From positions 62,001-126,000 of the forward strand of contig JAWNGF010000017.1 in assembly GCA_037039685.1 (NCBI GenBank): a DNA stretch of 64,000 nucleotides, written 5' to 3'. Position 1 is the first letter of the stretch. Each line of letters opens with the position of its first letter. Below the pieces are notes generated by a model. It ran no database searches and was not told the origin of the DNA. It saw nothing but the letters and a program-made list of their open reading frames with translations. Made by a program: the position numbers and the translations under genes. The stretch is from Ceratobasidium sp. AG-K. Taxonomy: Eukaryota; Basidiomycota; Agaricomycetes; Cantharellales; Ceratobasidiaceae. Positions 43,107 through 55,267 of this stretch are shown one piece after another.

Positions 43107-44643
43107 ATGGCAATATTTACAAGTCTCATATCTCTGTGTCTACTATTAGGGAATATTGGCGGGTGCGTAGCGATGTTATAATTACAACCGAATCGCCACT
43201 AAATCACCGAGTAGGAGCGCCAGCACATCAATTCACGTCTCCGAACACAACCCATACTTGAAGCATCAACCTGCCTTTGCTCACTCACTGCCCATTCAAA
43301 TACTTATCACAGGGATCGTCCTTACGTTAGCTTTAGTTCTATTTCTTTATCTACTGTTCACTGCACAGTATCATTGGCCCCTCGCTCGACTGAACTATGC
43401 TCTCCAATTTTCTGGTGTCTGCGTCCTCCTGATATGGCTGAGTACCACACTGGGGGTAGTTCTGAACCACGTACATCACCGAAGTAAAATATGGCCGTAC
43501 ATGCTCGACTACGTCGCCGTTGACGTTCCGAACCGCAATTGGACAGACGCCCAAGAAGCTTGGTGGTTGGTGATGGAGAGCACTACATCGGGACTTGCTC
43601 ATGTATGTTTCCAACATTGTGTCGGGGTGTTTCAAATGAGACTTACCCTCCTCCAGATTACACATATCCAGCTCCTTACACTCCTTTACCCCTCCGCTTT
43701 TGCCACGCGTTTAGTTTTCCTCCTGCTGGGGCCACTCGCGGTCGCCTCCAGCAGCATGGTCTTTACAGCAATGAATTCCGATCAAGAAGTCCAAGACCTT
43801 GGAGATGCAGTCCGAAACGTCTGTAACGCGGCGCTTTCCTTACTCCTTGCCGCGGCTCTTATAGCCTGGGGTTTCGTTATCCATCGCAAGGCCGCTTGGA
43901 GAACAGATGGGGGTACTGCCGTCTTCGGGATCGGTGCCATCAGTCTCGCCATCCTTTCATCGATATCCAACTTTATTCAAATTTTCTTGAGTCGCAGGAT
44001 CCATTGGCTACTGAGCCTGACATGGGCGGTCGTACTTTGGCAGAGCTTTCTGGGCTGGTGGTGGTGGGTAGGAAGTGGGGAGGGAATCAACGAAGTTCAG
44101 GACATGCTGGAGAGGGAGAGACGAAGACGCAGGAGGCGAGCCAAGAGAAGAAAGCAGAAGGCTCAGGCAGCCGCTTCTGGCGCGACTTCACAGCGGGGGA
44201 TCCTTCGTGCGTTCCGTCGCCGCCTCACTCGGAGCCCCGCTGGAATCCCCAACCGCGGGGGCGCCTCGCACCTGGGCGACTCCTCCCGTCCAGCACGTGC
44301 CTCCTCGAATCTCGAAATGGATTCCAATACTACTTCCTCCCACACCTCGACGGAACCAACAAGTGCACTTGCTCGTGCCTGGACAAGATTTCGCAACGCG
44401 CACCGAGATGCGACAAACGAGCCGGTCGAGCTCCGCAACATGACTCCGAGGTGGGGTCTTGGTAGCTTTGGCGTTCTGGAGGCCGAAAAGCGAGCAAGCC
44501 TACAAGAGGGCGAGCGAAACGGTGTAAACCGAGAGAATGGATCTCACCATGAAAATGAATTGGGAGACGGGCAGGATCCCGTTACCGAGGAAATTCGTAT
44601 CGGGGTAGGAGCCAAAGATGTCGAGTCTAGGAGGCGGGTGTAA
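43107..44643 (+). CDS. Polytopic membrane protein, unrecognised (about 494 aa)
   Basis: Exons are 43107-43162 and 43215-44643. The join restores one frame and supplies an ATG, which the long ORF alone lacks. I count about seven hydrophobic spans between 43110 and 44080, for example ILITGIVLTLALVLFLYLLF, FSGVCVLLIWLSTTLGVV and ISLAILSSISNFIQIFL. A very basic cytosolic stretch (ERERRRRRRRAKRRKQK) and a Ser/Arg-rich tail follow. The topology is receptor-like, but no GPCR or transporter signature is visible. A 54-nt segment at 43603-43656 starts GTATGT and ends CTCCAG. It is a perfect in-frame intron, so the protein may be 18 residues shorter. Confidence 0.75.
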
Positions 44644-45022
44644 GTTTATTATACGCAGGGTTCAGATGTGGGAGTGCGAACGGGACGTATGCGTGCATTT
44701 TGGACAACGGCTGCTAGCGCTAGGGATTCTTGCCTGTTTACTTAAATTAGTTGAGTCTGTATCAATATTGTGCTCGATTTCTCCTTGGTGATGTAGCTTA
44801 CAGTAACTTTCTATATTGCTGCCATGTATACCCAACGCGATCTCCCATAACTCACCATAACTTACGATCTCAAACGATGCGCGGCCGTGTCTTCCGACTT
44901 GGTTAGTGAATCCTAGAGTCCTAGCGGTAATGTCCCCTCTATCAGCCACATTACCACCATGCAGGCGTATGATTACAGCCCTCCCCCCTTCAAAAGGTAA
45001 GTGCCGATCTATTTCGTTACAA
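44644..45022. other. Convergent 3' intergenic region
   Basis: This spacer lies between the converging membrane protein gene and the 560-aa paralog gene. Nothing else is seen. Confidence 0.5.
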
Positions 45023-46916
45023 TCAGTAAATCACAGCGGCCCAGATCTCATTCATTGTAGCGCGGATGTCTTTCTCTACGTCTTTAGCGTCGCACTTTAG
45101 CCAGACCTTGTATTGCTCGACACGAACGCTATGGGCACGAATGAGAGCGATGATAAAATCCTGCATATCGCTCAGCTGCACTTCCCTTGGAGACCCATAC
45201 TTGGACCCCTTGACCAGCCCAGCCAACGCTCCTCCAATACGCCGGTGGATAGGCGCAGGACGCCCATCAGGCACGAGTGCCAGCTCGGTCATCTCCTTTT
45301 GCTCGTAGTCTGTAGTCTTGGATGGAGGCAATCAGCTGATCGTCACTATTTCTGTGCATACACCTTACCGCTGCTTTGATCTCGACTTGTCTTATAACCA
45401 TCATCTGCTTGAAGGAGTCAATGCGCGCGTTGATAGCTGACTCGTGAGCTTGGCTACATGAGTCACCAGCCTGTGGATCGATGTTTACTAGGTTATGCGT
45501 GGGTGGAAGGAACCATCGTACCTGACTGTTGAGGGACTTCTTGACTTCGGGGTACGCCGAGGTGAAGAAGGCAGTCATTTTGTCTTCCCAGTCTTTTACC
45601 ACACGCTGGAATGGTGCTCCTAGAGGCAGGCTCGAGATCAGGGTTTATACAAATGCTGAGCTAAGTGAAACCCACCAATGTTGGACGCCCATATAGATTT
45701 CCAGATATCGGGTTCAGGTTCCCAGGCGTCGCATACCTCCGTTGGTTCAAGCAAGTCCCTGAGTGTGGTGGTGAGATTGATTAGTTTTTCTTCCTGATAT
45801 TTATCCCATTCTGCTTTTATTTGGGGGGACTCTTCAGTGATCAGTCGATCACACATCTCCTTTGACCGATCCTCCACCATAAGCTCCCAAATTCCGCCGC
45901 ACACAATGTTCTTGTAGCTCTCATCGTGTACTCTTTCAACGCAACGACGATAAACAATGTCCCAATGCGATGAGAGCGACGCTTTCAGGCGGTCAATCTC
46001 ACTGCTAAGGCTGCGTTGCCGATAGGGTGACTGGGATTCCCGGCAGTGTGTGCAGTTATCGGCATGAGTAAGGAACGGACTAGTTTTGACTACCTCCAAG
46101 GCTAACAGAGATAAGTGGTCCCAGTTGTAGTCAAGTTTTGCGTTGGAAGCCCAGATATCACGTAGGCTATCTCGCAGCTCTTCGGTGGCTTGCGACTCTG
46201 AGATGGGTTTCGAAAAGACGGTCGAATCGGTCGAGTTCGGACTTTCCCATCGCTTGGAGCCTGCTTCGGTCGCCCAAGTCTAAGCACCCCATGAGCAAAC
46301 TCGTTTGATTCGTGAAGCATGCTCTACTAACCATGTTCTGTGTGCCATCCCAGTCAGAAATAGCACAGACGGTGCAAAGCATGATTGTCTGGGCAAAGAA
46401 GTAGCAATTATACCGTTGCAAGGTGTATACTTTTGAGCTCTGGTGCTGAGCAATGGCCCGGCATATCTTCAACAAAAGGAGTAGGTGTACTCGGACATCT
46501 TCTTTGAATGTTACTTCAATGAGACAGTCCGAAGCACCATAACTACGATCCTCGAGCGAAGTAACGTTGTCAATTGTGTCGAACGCTTCGACGCCATCGT
46601 TGTAGATCGCATTCATTGGAAGGTTCTCGTCTCGCCGCTGACGGCGGTCGATGCGAAAGTAGTTCGAGGTGTCGCCTTTGAGTCTGAAGGCGATATACTC
46701 ATGAAAGAACGGTGATTCGCGCTCTTTACGAATCTGTATGCTATGGATGAACCGGTTGTTGCCCTGACGTCGCTCGTACCAGTCGAATAGCTCGTTGCCA
46801 TCTTTCCATGGCTCATTGAAGAGAATACGGACAGGGTCCTCAAGCTTCCAAAGCTTCCGCTTGGCCACAATCAAAGCGTTCGAGACTTGATAGGATGCAC
46901 CTGGGGGCTGAGACAT
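45023..46916 (-). CDS. Unrecognised family protein, copy 2 (560 aa)
   Basis: Five exons close exactly: 46916-46332, 46279-45676, 45619-45522, 45470-45369 and 45316-45023. Exons 3 and 5 have the same lengths as in copy 1 (98 and 294 nt) and all phases match. Shared blocks include RKERESPFFHEYIAFRL, YTLQRYNCYFFAQTIMLC, DNCTHCRESQS, RQRSL, DRLKASLSSHWD, GGIWEL and ALIRAHSVRVEQYK. There is no signal peptide or TM span. Both copies are intact, which argues for selection on both. Function is unknown; see copy 1 for the fold suggestion. Confidence 0.85.
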
Positions 46917-47470
46917 GGTGATAGGCACGTGAGAGATTGGCTGTCGTTGTAGAACTTATGTGAAGGGAGAGATTGGCACTGGGACCGCCAAGCCGCATGT
47001 ATCAAGCGCTTATCTGCCATCTCGCCACATGACTGGCCGATTCACCGCCCTGCGCTTGAGCGGCTGTTCAAGGTGTCTATGCGCGGAAACCTTTTAGAGC
47101 TCTGAATGACCAGAAGCCAATGCGGCATAACTCGCAGCTATATGTTCTGGTTCGAGTATTGAAGGCCAAGGGAGCCGCTTCGTGATTCCAGTCTATTTGC
47201 AAAGGTTACCCGTCGCGGCCCAAATAGAGTGTGTACTAGTACAACAACTTCAGCCTGGCGCTCCACTGTGCTGTACAGTGCCATATTCCTATACCTAGAC
47301 TGTAGCACTTACGTCATCTTCATACCGTACGCGTTCGGCACCGGGTTCCCCTTCAGGAAGATGGAGGATTATGCTCACGGCATTTTATCCAACCATTGAT
47401 GTGATGTCATTCTAACTAATAGTATATATTTAACGTCTCGGATACTTGGATTCTCCGCACACTCAATGTC
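46917..47470. other. Divergent promoter region
   Basis: This spacer lies between the start of the 560-aa gene (-) and the CsbD-like gene (+). It contains an AT-rich TATATATTT run near 47424. No coding signal is seen. Confidence 0.5.
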
Positions 47471-47971
47471 ATGACCCCTTCAAAATTCAATTCCTCCCAT
47501 GTGCATTCCAATTCTGCAACCACAATACGCGGAGACCAGGCTACGCGGTCATTGCAGTCCTCGTTTCACGACGGAGACGCTACATATAAGCCCACATCTC
47601 CACCTTTGACAAGACTCAACTCGGTTCAATCAAATGTACTAAATTCTCACTCACGCTCATCGCAGGCATCAGGTAGGCAAACCTCACTACTATTTACCGG
47701 AGCGTAGTAGATACTTATCGAGAGCCCAGATGCCGAGTCCATTCACGATATTTCACTCCCTGAGGCCTCACCAACCAAGCGCGATAAAGTTGTTGGAAAC
47801 GTGAACAAGGTGTGCACTTGTTGCCGAGGAGTGATACGCTAATATTCAGTCGGCCTCCGTATGGATTAGGTTATTGGGAAAGCGATGCGTGACCCAGAGC
47901 TGCGCGAGCGGGGGATACTCCGCGCCGCAGGTGGAAAAGCACTTGCCAACGGTTTGGCTGTTGTTGATTAA
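47471..47971 (+). CDS. Small CsbD-like stress protein
   Basis: Exons are about 47471-47672, 47723-47809 and 47870-47971. The N-terminal 65 residues are Ser/Asn/Thr-rich and disordered. The C-terminal exons encode KRDKVVGNVNKVIGKAMRDP, ELRERGILRAAGGKAL, the Lys/Gly/Glu helical-hairpin pattern of CsbD-like proteins. In bacteria these are general stress proteins; in fungi their role is not established. The first junction does not keep frame with the GTAGGC donor (one base over). A GC donor after 47665 would keep it. The second intron is canonical. Confidence 0.65.
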
Positions 47972-49252
47972 TGGATCTATAGCTACCAGCAAAGCGTCAC
48001 GTTAATCTGCCTAAAACGATACCCGGTGTACATACCCATGATATTACTGGAAGTCCAACGTAATCTATGACTCAAGTTATTGTTCGTATTTCCAGGCCTA
48101 GCCGGCCAGTGAGCCAAATGCATAGAGTGTAGTGATCTCGACTGGTGCGTTCCAGGCTCCTTTCGTCACGAGACGCAAAACCAGCGGATCGGGGGGCCAC
48201 AAATAGCTTTACTCATAATATATTCGTAATTCAAAAGGGCGTTTAACTGGAAACTAAGGTTGAAACCCTCACAGTATGGATCGACAACTCGGACCACTGG
48301 CGGGCACATTTCTATGAGCCCCGGTATTGGTGTTCCCGCCGTTTGAAGCGCCTCAAGGCTATACGCGGCCGTACTAACTCTTGCACCGTCGTAGTCCTGA
48401 GGCTCTCCACTCGCGTTGTAACTCACCGATGAAGCAATAATTAACTTGGGTGCCTTCCTGGTTTAGCTACCTATGAGGCGTGGGCATGTGAAACTCAACC
48501 CAGTGCTGGACAATCTGGTCGATGAACCCATTGGCAACTTTAAATGAGCGCTATTACCTTCGAGACCAGGCGGTACAATACTGTCTATGACACGACAAAC
48601 CTTGATGGTTTCCGACCTTTGTCCCTGATGCCCGGAATACCCCATGGAGAACCAGCGCTTATGGAGGGTGCCACAACATGCCCAAACACCATATGGATGT
48701 CCAAGAACCCCACGACGGACGCAAGACACTGGGCAAGCTTTGATTTCCTTTCAACTTCGTAACGATGCTGCGGATTATTCGTCCCAGAGACTCCAAGAGT
48801 GTGTACGAGTACAAACTCACATAATAGGCTGGACGCGGGTCACCGGCGTGCCCTTGGCGTGACAATTCAGAGGCCCGCGTGGAGCGATGCGGTGCCAGTC
48901 TCGAAGCGGGTGGCTGCCATGGAAAGAATGGTTCTACTTCTCAAGCTGTGTAATTGTAAGTGAGGTTTCTAAGCTCGGGGAACGCGGGGTAAATGAGTGC
49001 TCGCCGATGTAGATGTTGCGACGAGACCGACCTCGGAGACAGCGGGCATGGCCCAGGATGTTCAATAGCGTTAGACTCCGCAGCGAAGCATACCCCAACT
49101 CGGGAGGATGCGCCGGCGGGAGCTGTTTATTCATGCCGCACCGGCGTGGATTTCGGGCATCAACACTGCCTCGCCTACGATCAAATTCTGAGCCAAGATA
49201 AAAACCCACGACGACCGATCCCCAATTTACACACACCCTCGCGGATACGAAA
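47972..49252. other. Intergenic with unresolved minus-strand ORFs
   Basis: Minus-strand frames at 48426-48166 and around 48550-48480 look partly protein-like (for example EFHMPTPH, NALLNYEYIMSK) but cannot be joined or named. The last part is the promoter of the GPI protein gene. Confidence 0.3.
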
Positions 49253-50180
49253 ATGATTTTTGCCGGAATTGTTGTCGCTGCTGCCGTCGCTGGCGCTTCT
49301 GCCCAGAGCCTGACCAGGTAAGTGGAACGTGTAGGCCGGACGAGTAGTTGCTGATGGGTTTGTAGTCTGTCTGCTAGCTGTCAGGCTGCTGCTGCCTCCG
49401 TCCTGACCGGTCCGGCCGCGGAATGCCTCGGTGTCGCGGGATTGGTCAACGTTGCAATGACGTCTGCGAACCAGAGCTTTATTACGCCCATTAACAACTG
49501 GCTCTCAACGGTCCGTCAATCTATTGCTGACAACTCGCATGGCTAACTAGTATTTAGACCTGTGCACAACCTGCATGCACAAATGCTACTCTCGATTCTG
49601 TGATTTCCAACCTGACCACTGGCTGCACCAGCGACCTGAATGCCGCTGGAGTGGATAGCAGTTCGGTCCAGGAAATCACCGCCTACATCAAGGAGTGGTA
49701 TCCCACTGGTCGCGAAGTCGCATGTCTCCAAGAGTGCGGCGTCTTTGTTTCTTAACCGTGCCACGCTGACATAGGATTGATAGTACTGGCAACAGCAATG
49801 CTTACTGTGTTACGACCACCCTTCAAGCCATTGAAACCTGGATCGGCCAACCTTTGAGCCTGAACACCATATCTGCCATCGGTCCCAAGCTGGCTGCAAA
49901 CGGCGACGTGCCCAAGTCTTTGATATGCACTGATTGCATCCACGCCGCCTATTCCATCGTCCGCCCCAAGCTTGACGAGTCGAACCGCAACAGCTATGAC
50001 AACTACTTTAGCACCACGTGTGGAAGCAGCTACACCGACGGATCCGCCCCTGCAGCCATCAAGCAGTCTGCCAATACCGCCGTCGCTGGATCCAACGGCG
50101 CCATGTCCTTGTCTGCGGGTATGAGCACTGCTGCAACCTTGCTAGCTGCTGTCGGTGGTCTCGCAGTTCTCGCGCTGTAG
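49253..50180 (+). CDS. Secreted GPI-anchored Cys-rich protein, copy 1 (260 aa; DUF7729-like)
   Basis: Exons are 49253-49317, 49366-49510, 49558-49733 and 49784-50180. A signal peptide ends near ASAQ. The mature part has regularly spaced Cys (ASCQAA, AECLGV, TTCAQPACTNATL, TTGCTSD, VACLQD, AYCVTT, LICTDC, TTCGSS). The C-terminus is SNGAMSLSAGMS followed by a hydrophobic tail, a GPI signal. The pattern resembles the fungal DUF7729 family, tentatively. It is probably a cell-wall or surface protein. A paralog is at 52563. Confidence 0.88.
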
Positions 50181-50798
50181 ATATCAGAACTATGTGACGT
50201 GGTGACTTCAATTTTACGTAGACCCGTGTCATTTATTTCTGAACCCCGGACTCTGGCTATTTGTATACGGACCCGTAACGAGATTTTTTCCTAATGCAAT
50301 AGATTTGATGACCCAATAACCGCGTGTATGTTTTTCCTCGAGGCGATCGACAGCGCAACCCTCGACGTCGAGCAAACTTTTTCCAAGGCAACCGTACCTG
50401 CTTAGTCATCGTGAGGGTGACGTCGTTCATATCTCTCCTTCTCAACCACCACCCGCCCAAACCTATGAAACGACCACATGCGGCTTGTGCTGTGACTAGC
50501 GACCACATGCACCGCACATATATAATTCACCTAAACATTCTGTCTTGCAACCGCGTATTGTTTTCAACATCCGAGCGCTTCTGTTGCCCGTCCTACCCGA
50601 TCGCTGGAGTGTTAGGCTTGATCCATGTCGCTACAATCCCCGAAAACGGAAATTATCACGAGTTAAGCTATCACATGTGTTGAGCGACGCTCTCTCTGGC
50701 CGGACACCTCGTGTCGCTTGATATGGTTCTGAATTGGCGAGCAGCCTGTTCCCTTGTTGCCGTACCGTCCGAACAATGAGTGGCGCATCGGCCTTGGG

Positions 50799-50805
50799 TA
50801 TAAAA
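50799..50805 (+). promoter_or_regulatory. TATA box of the first thaumatin-like gene
   Basis: TATAAAA lies 69 bases upstream of the ATG at 50874, a normal fungal spacing. Confidence 0.55.
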
Positions 50806-50873
50806 CGGCATTCGAGCAGGCAACAGAGTATCATCAACTACTTTTCTAGCGATTCCTACTCTCCAACTCCAAT

Positions 50874-51888
50874 ATGAAGTCTGCTGTGCTCTTTGCTTTT
50901 CTCGGCTCTGCCCTCGGCCGCACGTTCACTGTCTACAACGCGTGTCCGTTTACCATCTGGCCTGCTGTCTTCGTATGTAATCCAGCCAAAAGTTTTATTC
51001 AATGGTTCACCTTTGTCTTGACAGACCGACCTGAACGTCGGTTCTGCCGTTCCCGCTATTGAGACTGGCTGGGAGGCCACGGCGTTCACCAAGCGCACCT
51101 TTACGGTTCCGGATGACTGGAAGGCTGGTCGCATCTGGGTACGTAGATGTCCTGCCCCCAATTTCTTCTAACTCAGGCCTTTCCAATAGGGCCGCCGGAA
51201 CTGCAACTTTGACACCAACCCTGGTCCAAACTCGTGTCTCACCGGAGGGTGCAACGGTGGTCTCAAGTGCGACTCGCGTACTGGAACTGGTGTCCCTCCT
51301 GCGAGTGTCGCCGAGTGGACACTGAGCGCTGCCGACGGTCTTGATTGGTACGATGGTAAGTCCGATTGTTCGGTAGTCGGTGACCGTGTATGAACGCGCA
51401 TATAGTGAGCTTGGTCGATGGCTACAACCTTCCTATGCGCATCTCCAACAATGTCGGATGCGAAGTTGCCGAGTGTACCGTAGACCTTGGCCCAGACTGC
51501 CCTGTGGAGCTCAAGGGACCGGTCGACCCCAGCGGATTTGTAACGGGATGCAAGGTAATTTCATCCAACCCCCTGCTACCTCCCAAACTGACGTTAGCAC
51601 AATCTAGTCGGCGTGCTCGGCCAACCTCGACGGAAACCCATCCAACTCGCCCAACTGCTGCTCGGGAGGGTTCTCCACGCCCGAGACATGCCCTCCCTCG
51701 GGTGTCGCCCATTACTCGTACTTCAAGGACCGTTGCCCGCGTTCGTATGAGTATGCGTACGACGAGTCAAGCCATACCGCCTTGTGGACGTGCCCTGCCT
51801 CGAAAAAGGCTGATTGTGAGTACTCTATTGGAGTCTGAACGAGCGAGTATCTAACATGTTCGTAGACACTCTTACTTTCTGTCCATAA
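50874..51888 (+). CDS. Small thaumatin-like protein 1 (252 aa)
   Basis: Six exons close exactly: 50874-50972, 51025-51138, 51190-51355, 51406-51554, 51608-51815 and 51866-51888. After a signal peptide the protein starts RTFTVYNACPFTIWPAVF, the thaumatin N-terminus. GWEA, FTVPDDWKAGRIWGRRNCNF, GGCNGGLKC, VAEWTL, the acidic-cleft DWYDVSLVDGYNLPM, PETCPPSG, YSYFKDRCP and a final TLTFCP follow, with paired Cys throughout. Thaumatin-like proteins bind or hydrolyse beta-glucans; in basidiomycetes some are wall beta-1,3-glucanases. It is secreted. Confidence 0.95.
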
Positions 51889-52562
51889 ACGTTGGGCCAC
51901 GGGTTAAAAGTGCTTGGCGGGCGTATGTATATTTGATAGAATGAATCTTTTCTTGATCGACAATAACTTGTCGGACCCTGCTGCAACTCGCATAAATCTC
52001 GACTGTTGTTCTCGGTAACCGGTTATCGAGTTGCAAGGTTATTGTGGTACCCTGGCAACCCGCATCATAGGATGTACACAAAGGCATATTTGTCCGTTCA
52101 AGAGTGTAATTGCCATTGAAAGGCAATCCACTGGACCTCGACTCGAGGTAAATCCACAGGTTCAAAAAAGGTGGGACTTATTGTATAATTAGTGTGGTCG
52201 TTTTAGGGACTGGTTATTGTATTTGCATTGGTGCTGCCCGGGCTTGAGAAGCATTGGAAATTCGATCAGAGTCACGTGACATAGTTAATTTTCTAGTCAA
52301 CCCCATAGAGTGCGGAAATGTATCTGCGTGCTCATGGGTGCAGGATTGTCCGCCGAGGTAGCGTATGTAGTATATAACGTTCAATTGGATTCTGGGTGTA
52401 CCTGGAATATCAAAGGTCGTCAGGATGGCATTGGCGCGATTGGACGTTCGTGACGTATTGGCATGGATCTAGTTCGGAGATCAGCACCGCCTTCCCACTC
52501 CCAGACTCCACACTGGACAACCGACGACCAGTCCCCACTTCACAAGCCCCTTGAACTCAGAC
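51889..52562. other. Intergenic region
   Basis: This spacer lies between the thaumatin-like gene 1 and GPI protein copy 2. No gene is seen. Confidence 0.5.
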
Positions 52563-53491
52563 ATGATTTTGGCTGGATTTGTTATTGCTGCTGTTGTCAC
52601 TGGCGCTTTCGGTCAAGGCATGGCGGGGTGAGTGGAGTGTGTAAAGCGTGCCACTAGTTATTTATGGTCGTATAGCCTGTCTGCCAGCTGCCAGGCTGCT
52701 GCCGCCTCTGTCCTGACTGGCCCGGCCGCGGAATGTCTCGGTGTCCCACAGCTGGTGAACGTAGCGATGACGCCTGCAAACCAGAGTTTGATTATGCCCA
52801 TCAACAACTGGTTGACGTCGGTGCGTCGACGCAGTCCTGACAATTCATGTGGCTAATTAAAGAATTTAGACCTGCGCTCAACCCGCATGCACAAATGCTA
52901 CTCTCGAGGCCGCCGTTTCTAATATCACAACCGGCTGCTCCGGCGACTTGCACATTACTAGCAGTGAAGCACAGTCAATTACATGGTCCATCAAAGAGTG
53001 GTATGCCGTCGGCCGCGAGGTTGCGTGTCTCCAGGAGTGGGTTGTTCATTTATGTTCCAACCGTGCCGTATTGACCTTGTCGTGATAGTACCGGCAACAG
53101 CAACGTTTACTGTGTCACAACTACCCTGCAGAAACTTGAAACCTGGTTTGGTGCACCGTTGAGCCTCAACAATCTTCCCGCCCTCTCGTACAAGCTGGAT
53201 ACAAGTAGTGGCCCGCCCAAGGAGGTAGTATGCACTGATTGCGTCCACGCTGCTTACAATCTCGTCCGTCCCAAGCTGAACAATTCGCAACAAAGCGCCA
53301 TTGACGAATATCTCAACGGCCTATGCGGAAGCGGCTTCGCCAATGAATCCGCCCCCACGGCCATCAAGCAGACTGCCAACACTGGCAGCGCTGGATCCAA
53401 CAGTGCCATGTCCATGTCCTCGGGGATGAGCTCCGCTGTTATCTTGCTGGTCGCTGCCGGTGGTCTGGCTCTTCTCGCTGCGGGCATGTAA
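52563..53491 (+). CDS. Secreted GPI-anchored Cys-rich protein, copy 2 (259 aa; DUF7729-like)
   Basis: Exons are 52563-52627, 52676-52820, 52870-53036 and 53089-53491; the first two equal copy 1 in length. Signal peptide, Cys pattern (ASCQAA, AECLGV, STCAQPACTNATL, TTGCSGD, VACLQD, VYCVTT, VVCTDC, GLCGSG) and GPI tail are kept. Similarity to copy 1 extends into the 3' flank, where both have an AACCGCGTGTATG block. It looks intact. Confidence 0.88.
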
Positions 53492-53762
53492 CACGGTGAT
53501 TTGGGTCTGGCACAACCAATGGTCGTTTATTTCTATACCCTGATTTTGGACATTTGTGTACGGCTGTGACAAACTTTGCTCGTTAATGCTATACGCTTGA
53601 TAACCCAGTAACCGCGTGTATGCTTTCACCGGATGCGATTGGCGGCGTAGCCGGCAATCTTATTTGCGTTAATGTGCGTGTTTAGTCGTCGTCACTCTGG
53701 CTTCGCGGACATTTCCTAACCTGTCGACGACCATTACCAGCCGAAAGTGCGCACTGAAATAT

Positions 53763-53807
53763 GCGTGATGCCGATGCGTGATGCCGATGCGTGATGCCGA
53801 TGCGTGA
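53763..53807. repeat. 13-bp tandem repeat, about 3.5 units
   Basis: GCGTGATGCCGAT is repeated perfectly three times from 53763 to 53801, followed by a partial unit. Confidence 0.85.
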
Positions 53808-55267
53808 CCGGCGCCGCAATTCGGCGCTTATAGTGAGATCGTAATTTCGGAGGCAAATCTCCCCTCCGAACTCATTCGCATGAACATTTCTCGGTGCGCA
53901 GGGCAACGCAAGACTTACGCGCCATGTAGATACAGTTACCAGCAATGTGAGTCCCTTGTAATTGTTTCGCAGCTCGCAAAGCTTCTATATATTTTGGATG
54001 ACGACTCCCGGGGGTATGACGTCTTCCCGGTAGGTTACGGTATATTTGGATGGAATCAAAGATACTAGATTACAGTAAGGGAGATAAATTCAGAGTTGTT
54101 AAAGCGAAGCTATACGGTATACGGAAGGATTTTGCATGCGCCTTTCATACTATCACTTCGTTCAAGTGATCTAAACGAGAACTGCGCATATAGCGAGACA
54201 CTGCAGACACGCTTACTTTCCGCTCAAAACTGATTTTTAGTGAATGTGCTTTCTGGGCTTATGTTTACTGCTAGAGCAAATGTTCTCATTCGATTGGTCG
54301 GACGCCGGTTGGGGTGGCAGAGTCTCCATTCTTGTGGTCCGCGGCAATGTTATTGCGGCGCCCTGCGGCCCGCATAGTGACATGGACTGTGCACTTTTGT
54401 TTGCTCCCGAGTATGGATTTCATCGAAGGCCGACGACGACGCTAGGTCCCAGTCCTGGAATATGTTGCACACCAAAAGAATTGTCTGTATTACCACTTTA
54501 TCGTACTGCAGAACTGGCTTACAAAGAGAAACCGTACTGTATCTACACGAGCGCATTGTGAGCGAGTGCGCCAGCGAAGCTTTGGAATTGAGACGCCGCC
54601 TTGATTTCAGAGGCATAAATTGCATAGCAAACGGGAATTCTCTACCGAGTTCAGAATTTATTTAACTTTCTGCTCGTGCATCCGCCCAGCTCGGCAAAAA
54701 TGTAAAATGTTGTGGAGGGCTCTGGAGCAGTCCTCAGCTCCGGAGCGCCCCGTGGTATTTGCGATTTTTGCTGGGAGGTACCGCTTGAAATTACAATTTT
54801 GGAGGCCATCATCACGTGAGTCCTTAAATTCTCTTCTCTCCATCCTTGGTCGAACTTCAGCGCGGCTAGATCTTGACGAAACCAGCTACTAGTGAATTGA
54901 TACTGTAGCCTACCATCAAATATCGCTCCTTCAAACTCGTTTTTACGACCTCTCTGCTTCATCTCAGCCAGCTGGGCCTGGCCAGCGACCGTTGGTTCCT
55001 GTTCGGTTTTCAAATATTGGGTTCTTGCGCCTCTAGTCCATGCATCACGAGCTGGAGCTTTGGGGAATGACAGGCTTCGTGGACCGAAAACCTGCCTTAC
55101 TCTCCTCGCTTAGATAAATGATTTCTTACGTCTATGTCGGCGGGGTCTGGAAGGTGGCAGCTCAACATTGATTTCCCTCGGAGGCTTCCATTCGTACAAG
55201 ATAAAAGGCTGCATGATTCGTCACAAAAACCCCATAGGTCTAGTCGCCACCCGAGGTGAACTCTGTC
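53808..55267. other. Intergenic region before the dead thaumatin gene
   Basis: Open frames of 60-120 codons exist on both strands but none has a motif or linked exons. An ATAAAA box at about 55200 is probably the old promoter of the pseudogene. Confidence 0.4.

Noticed and set aside
43896..44465. 189-codon and 122-codon plus-strand ORFs in other frames of the membrane-protein gene
   Set aside because: They overlap the long frame with coherent TM spans and a basic tail and show no motif of their own.
53763..53807. Tandem repeats as a possible CRISPR array
   Set aside because: The 13-bp units are directly adjacent without spacers, and this is a eukaryotic genome.
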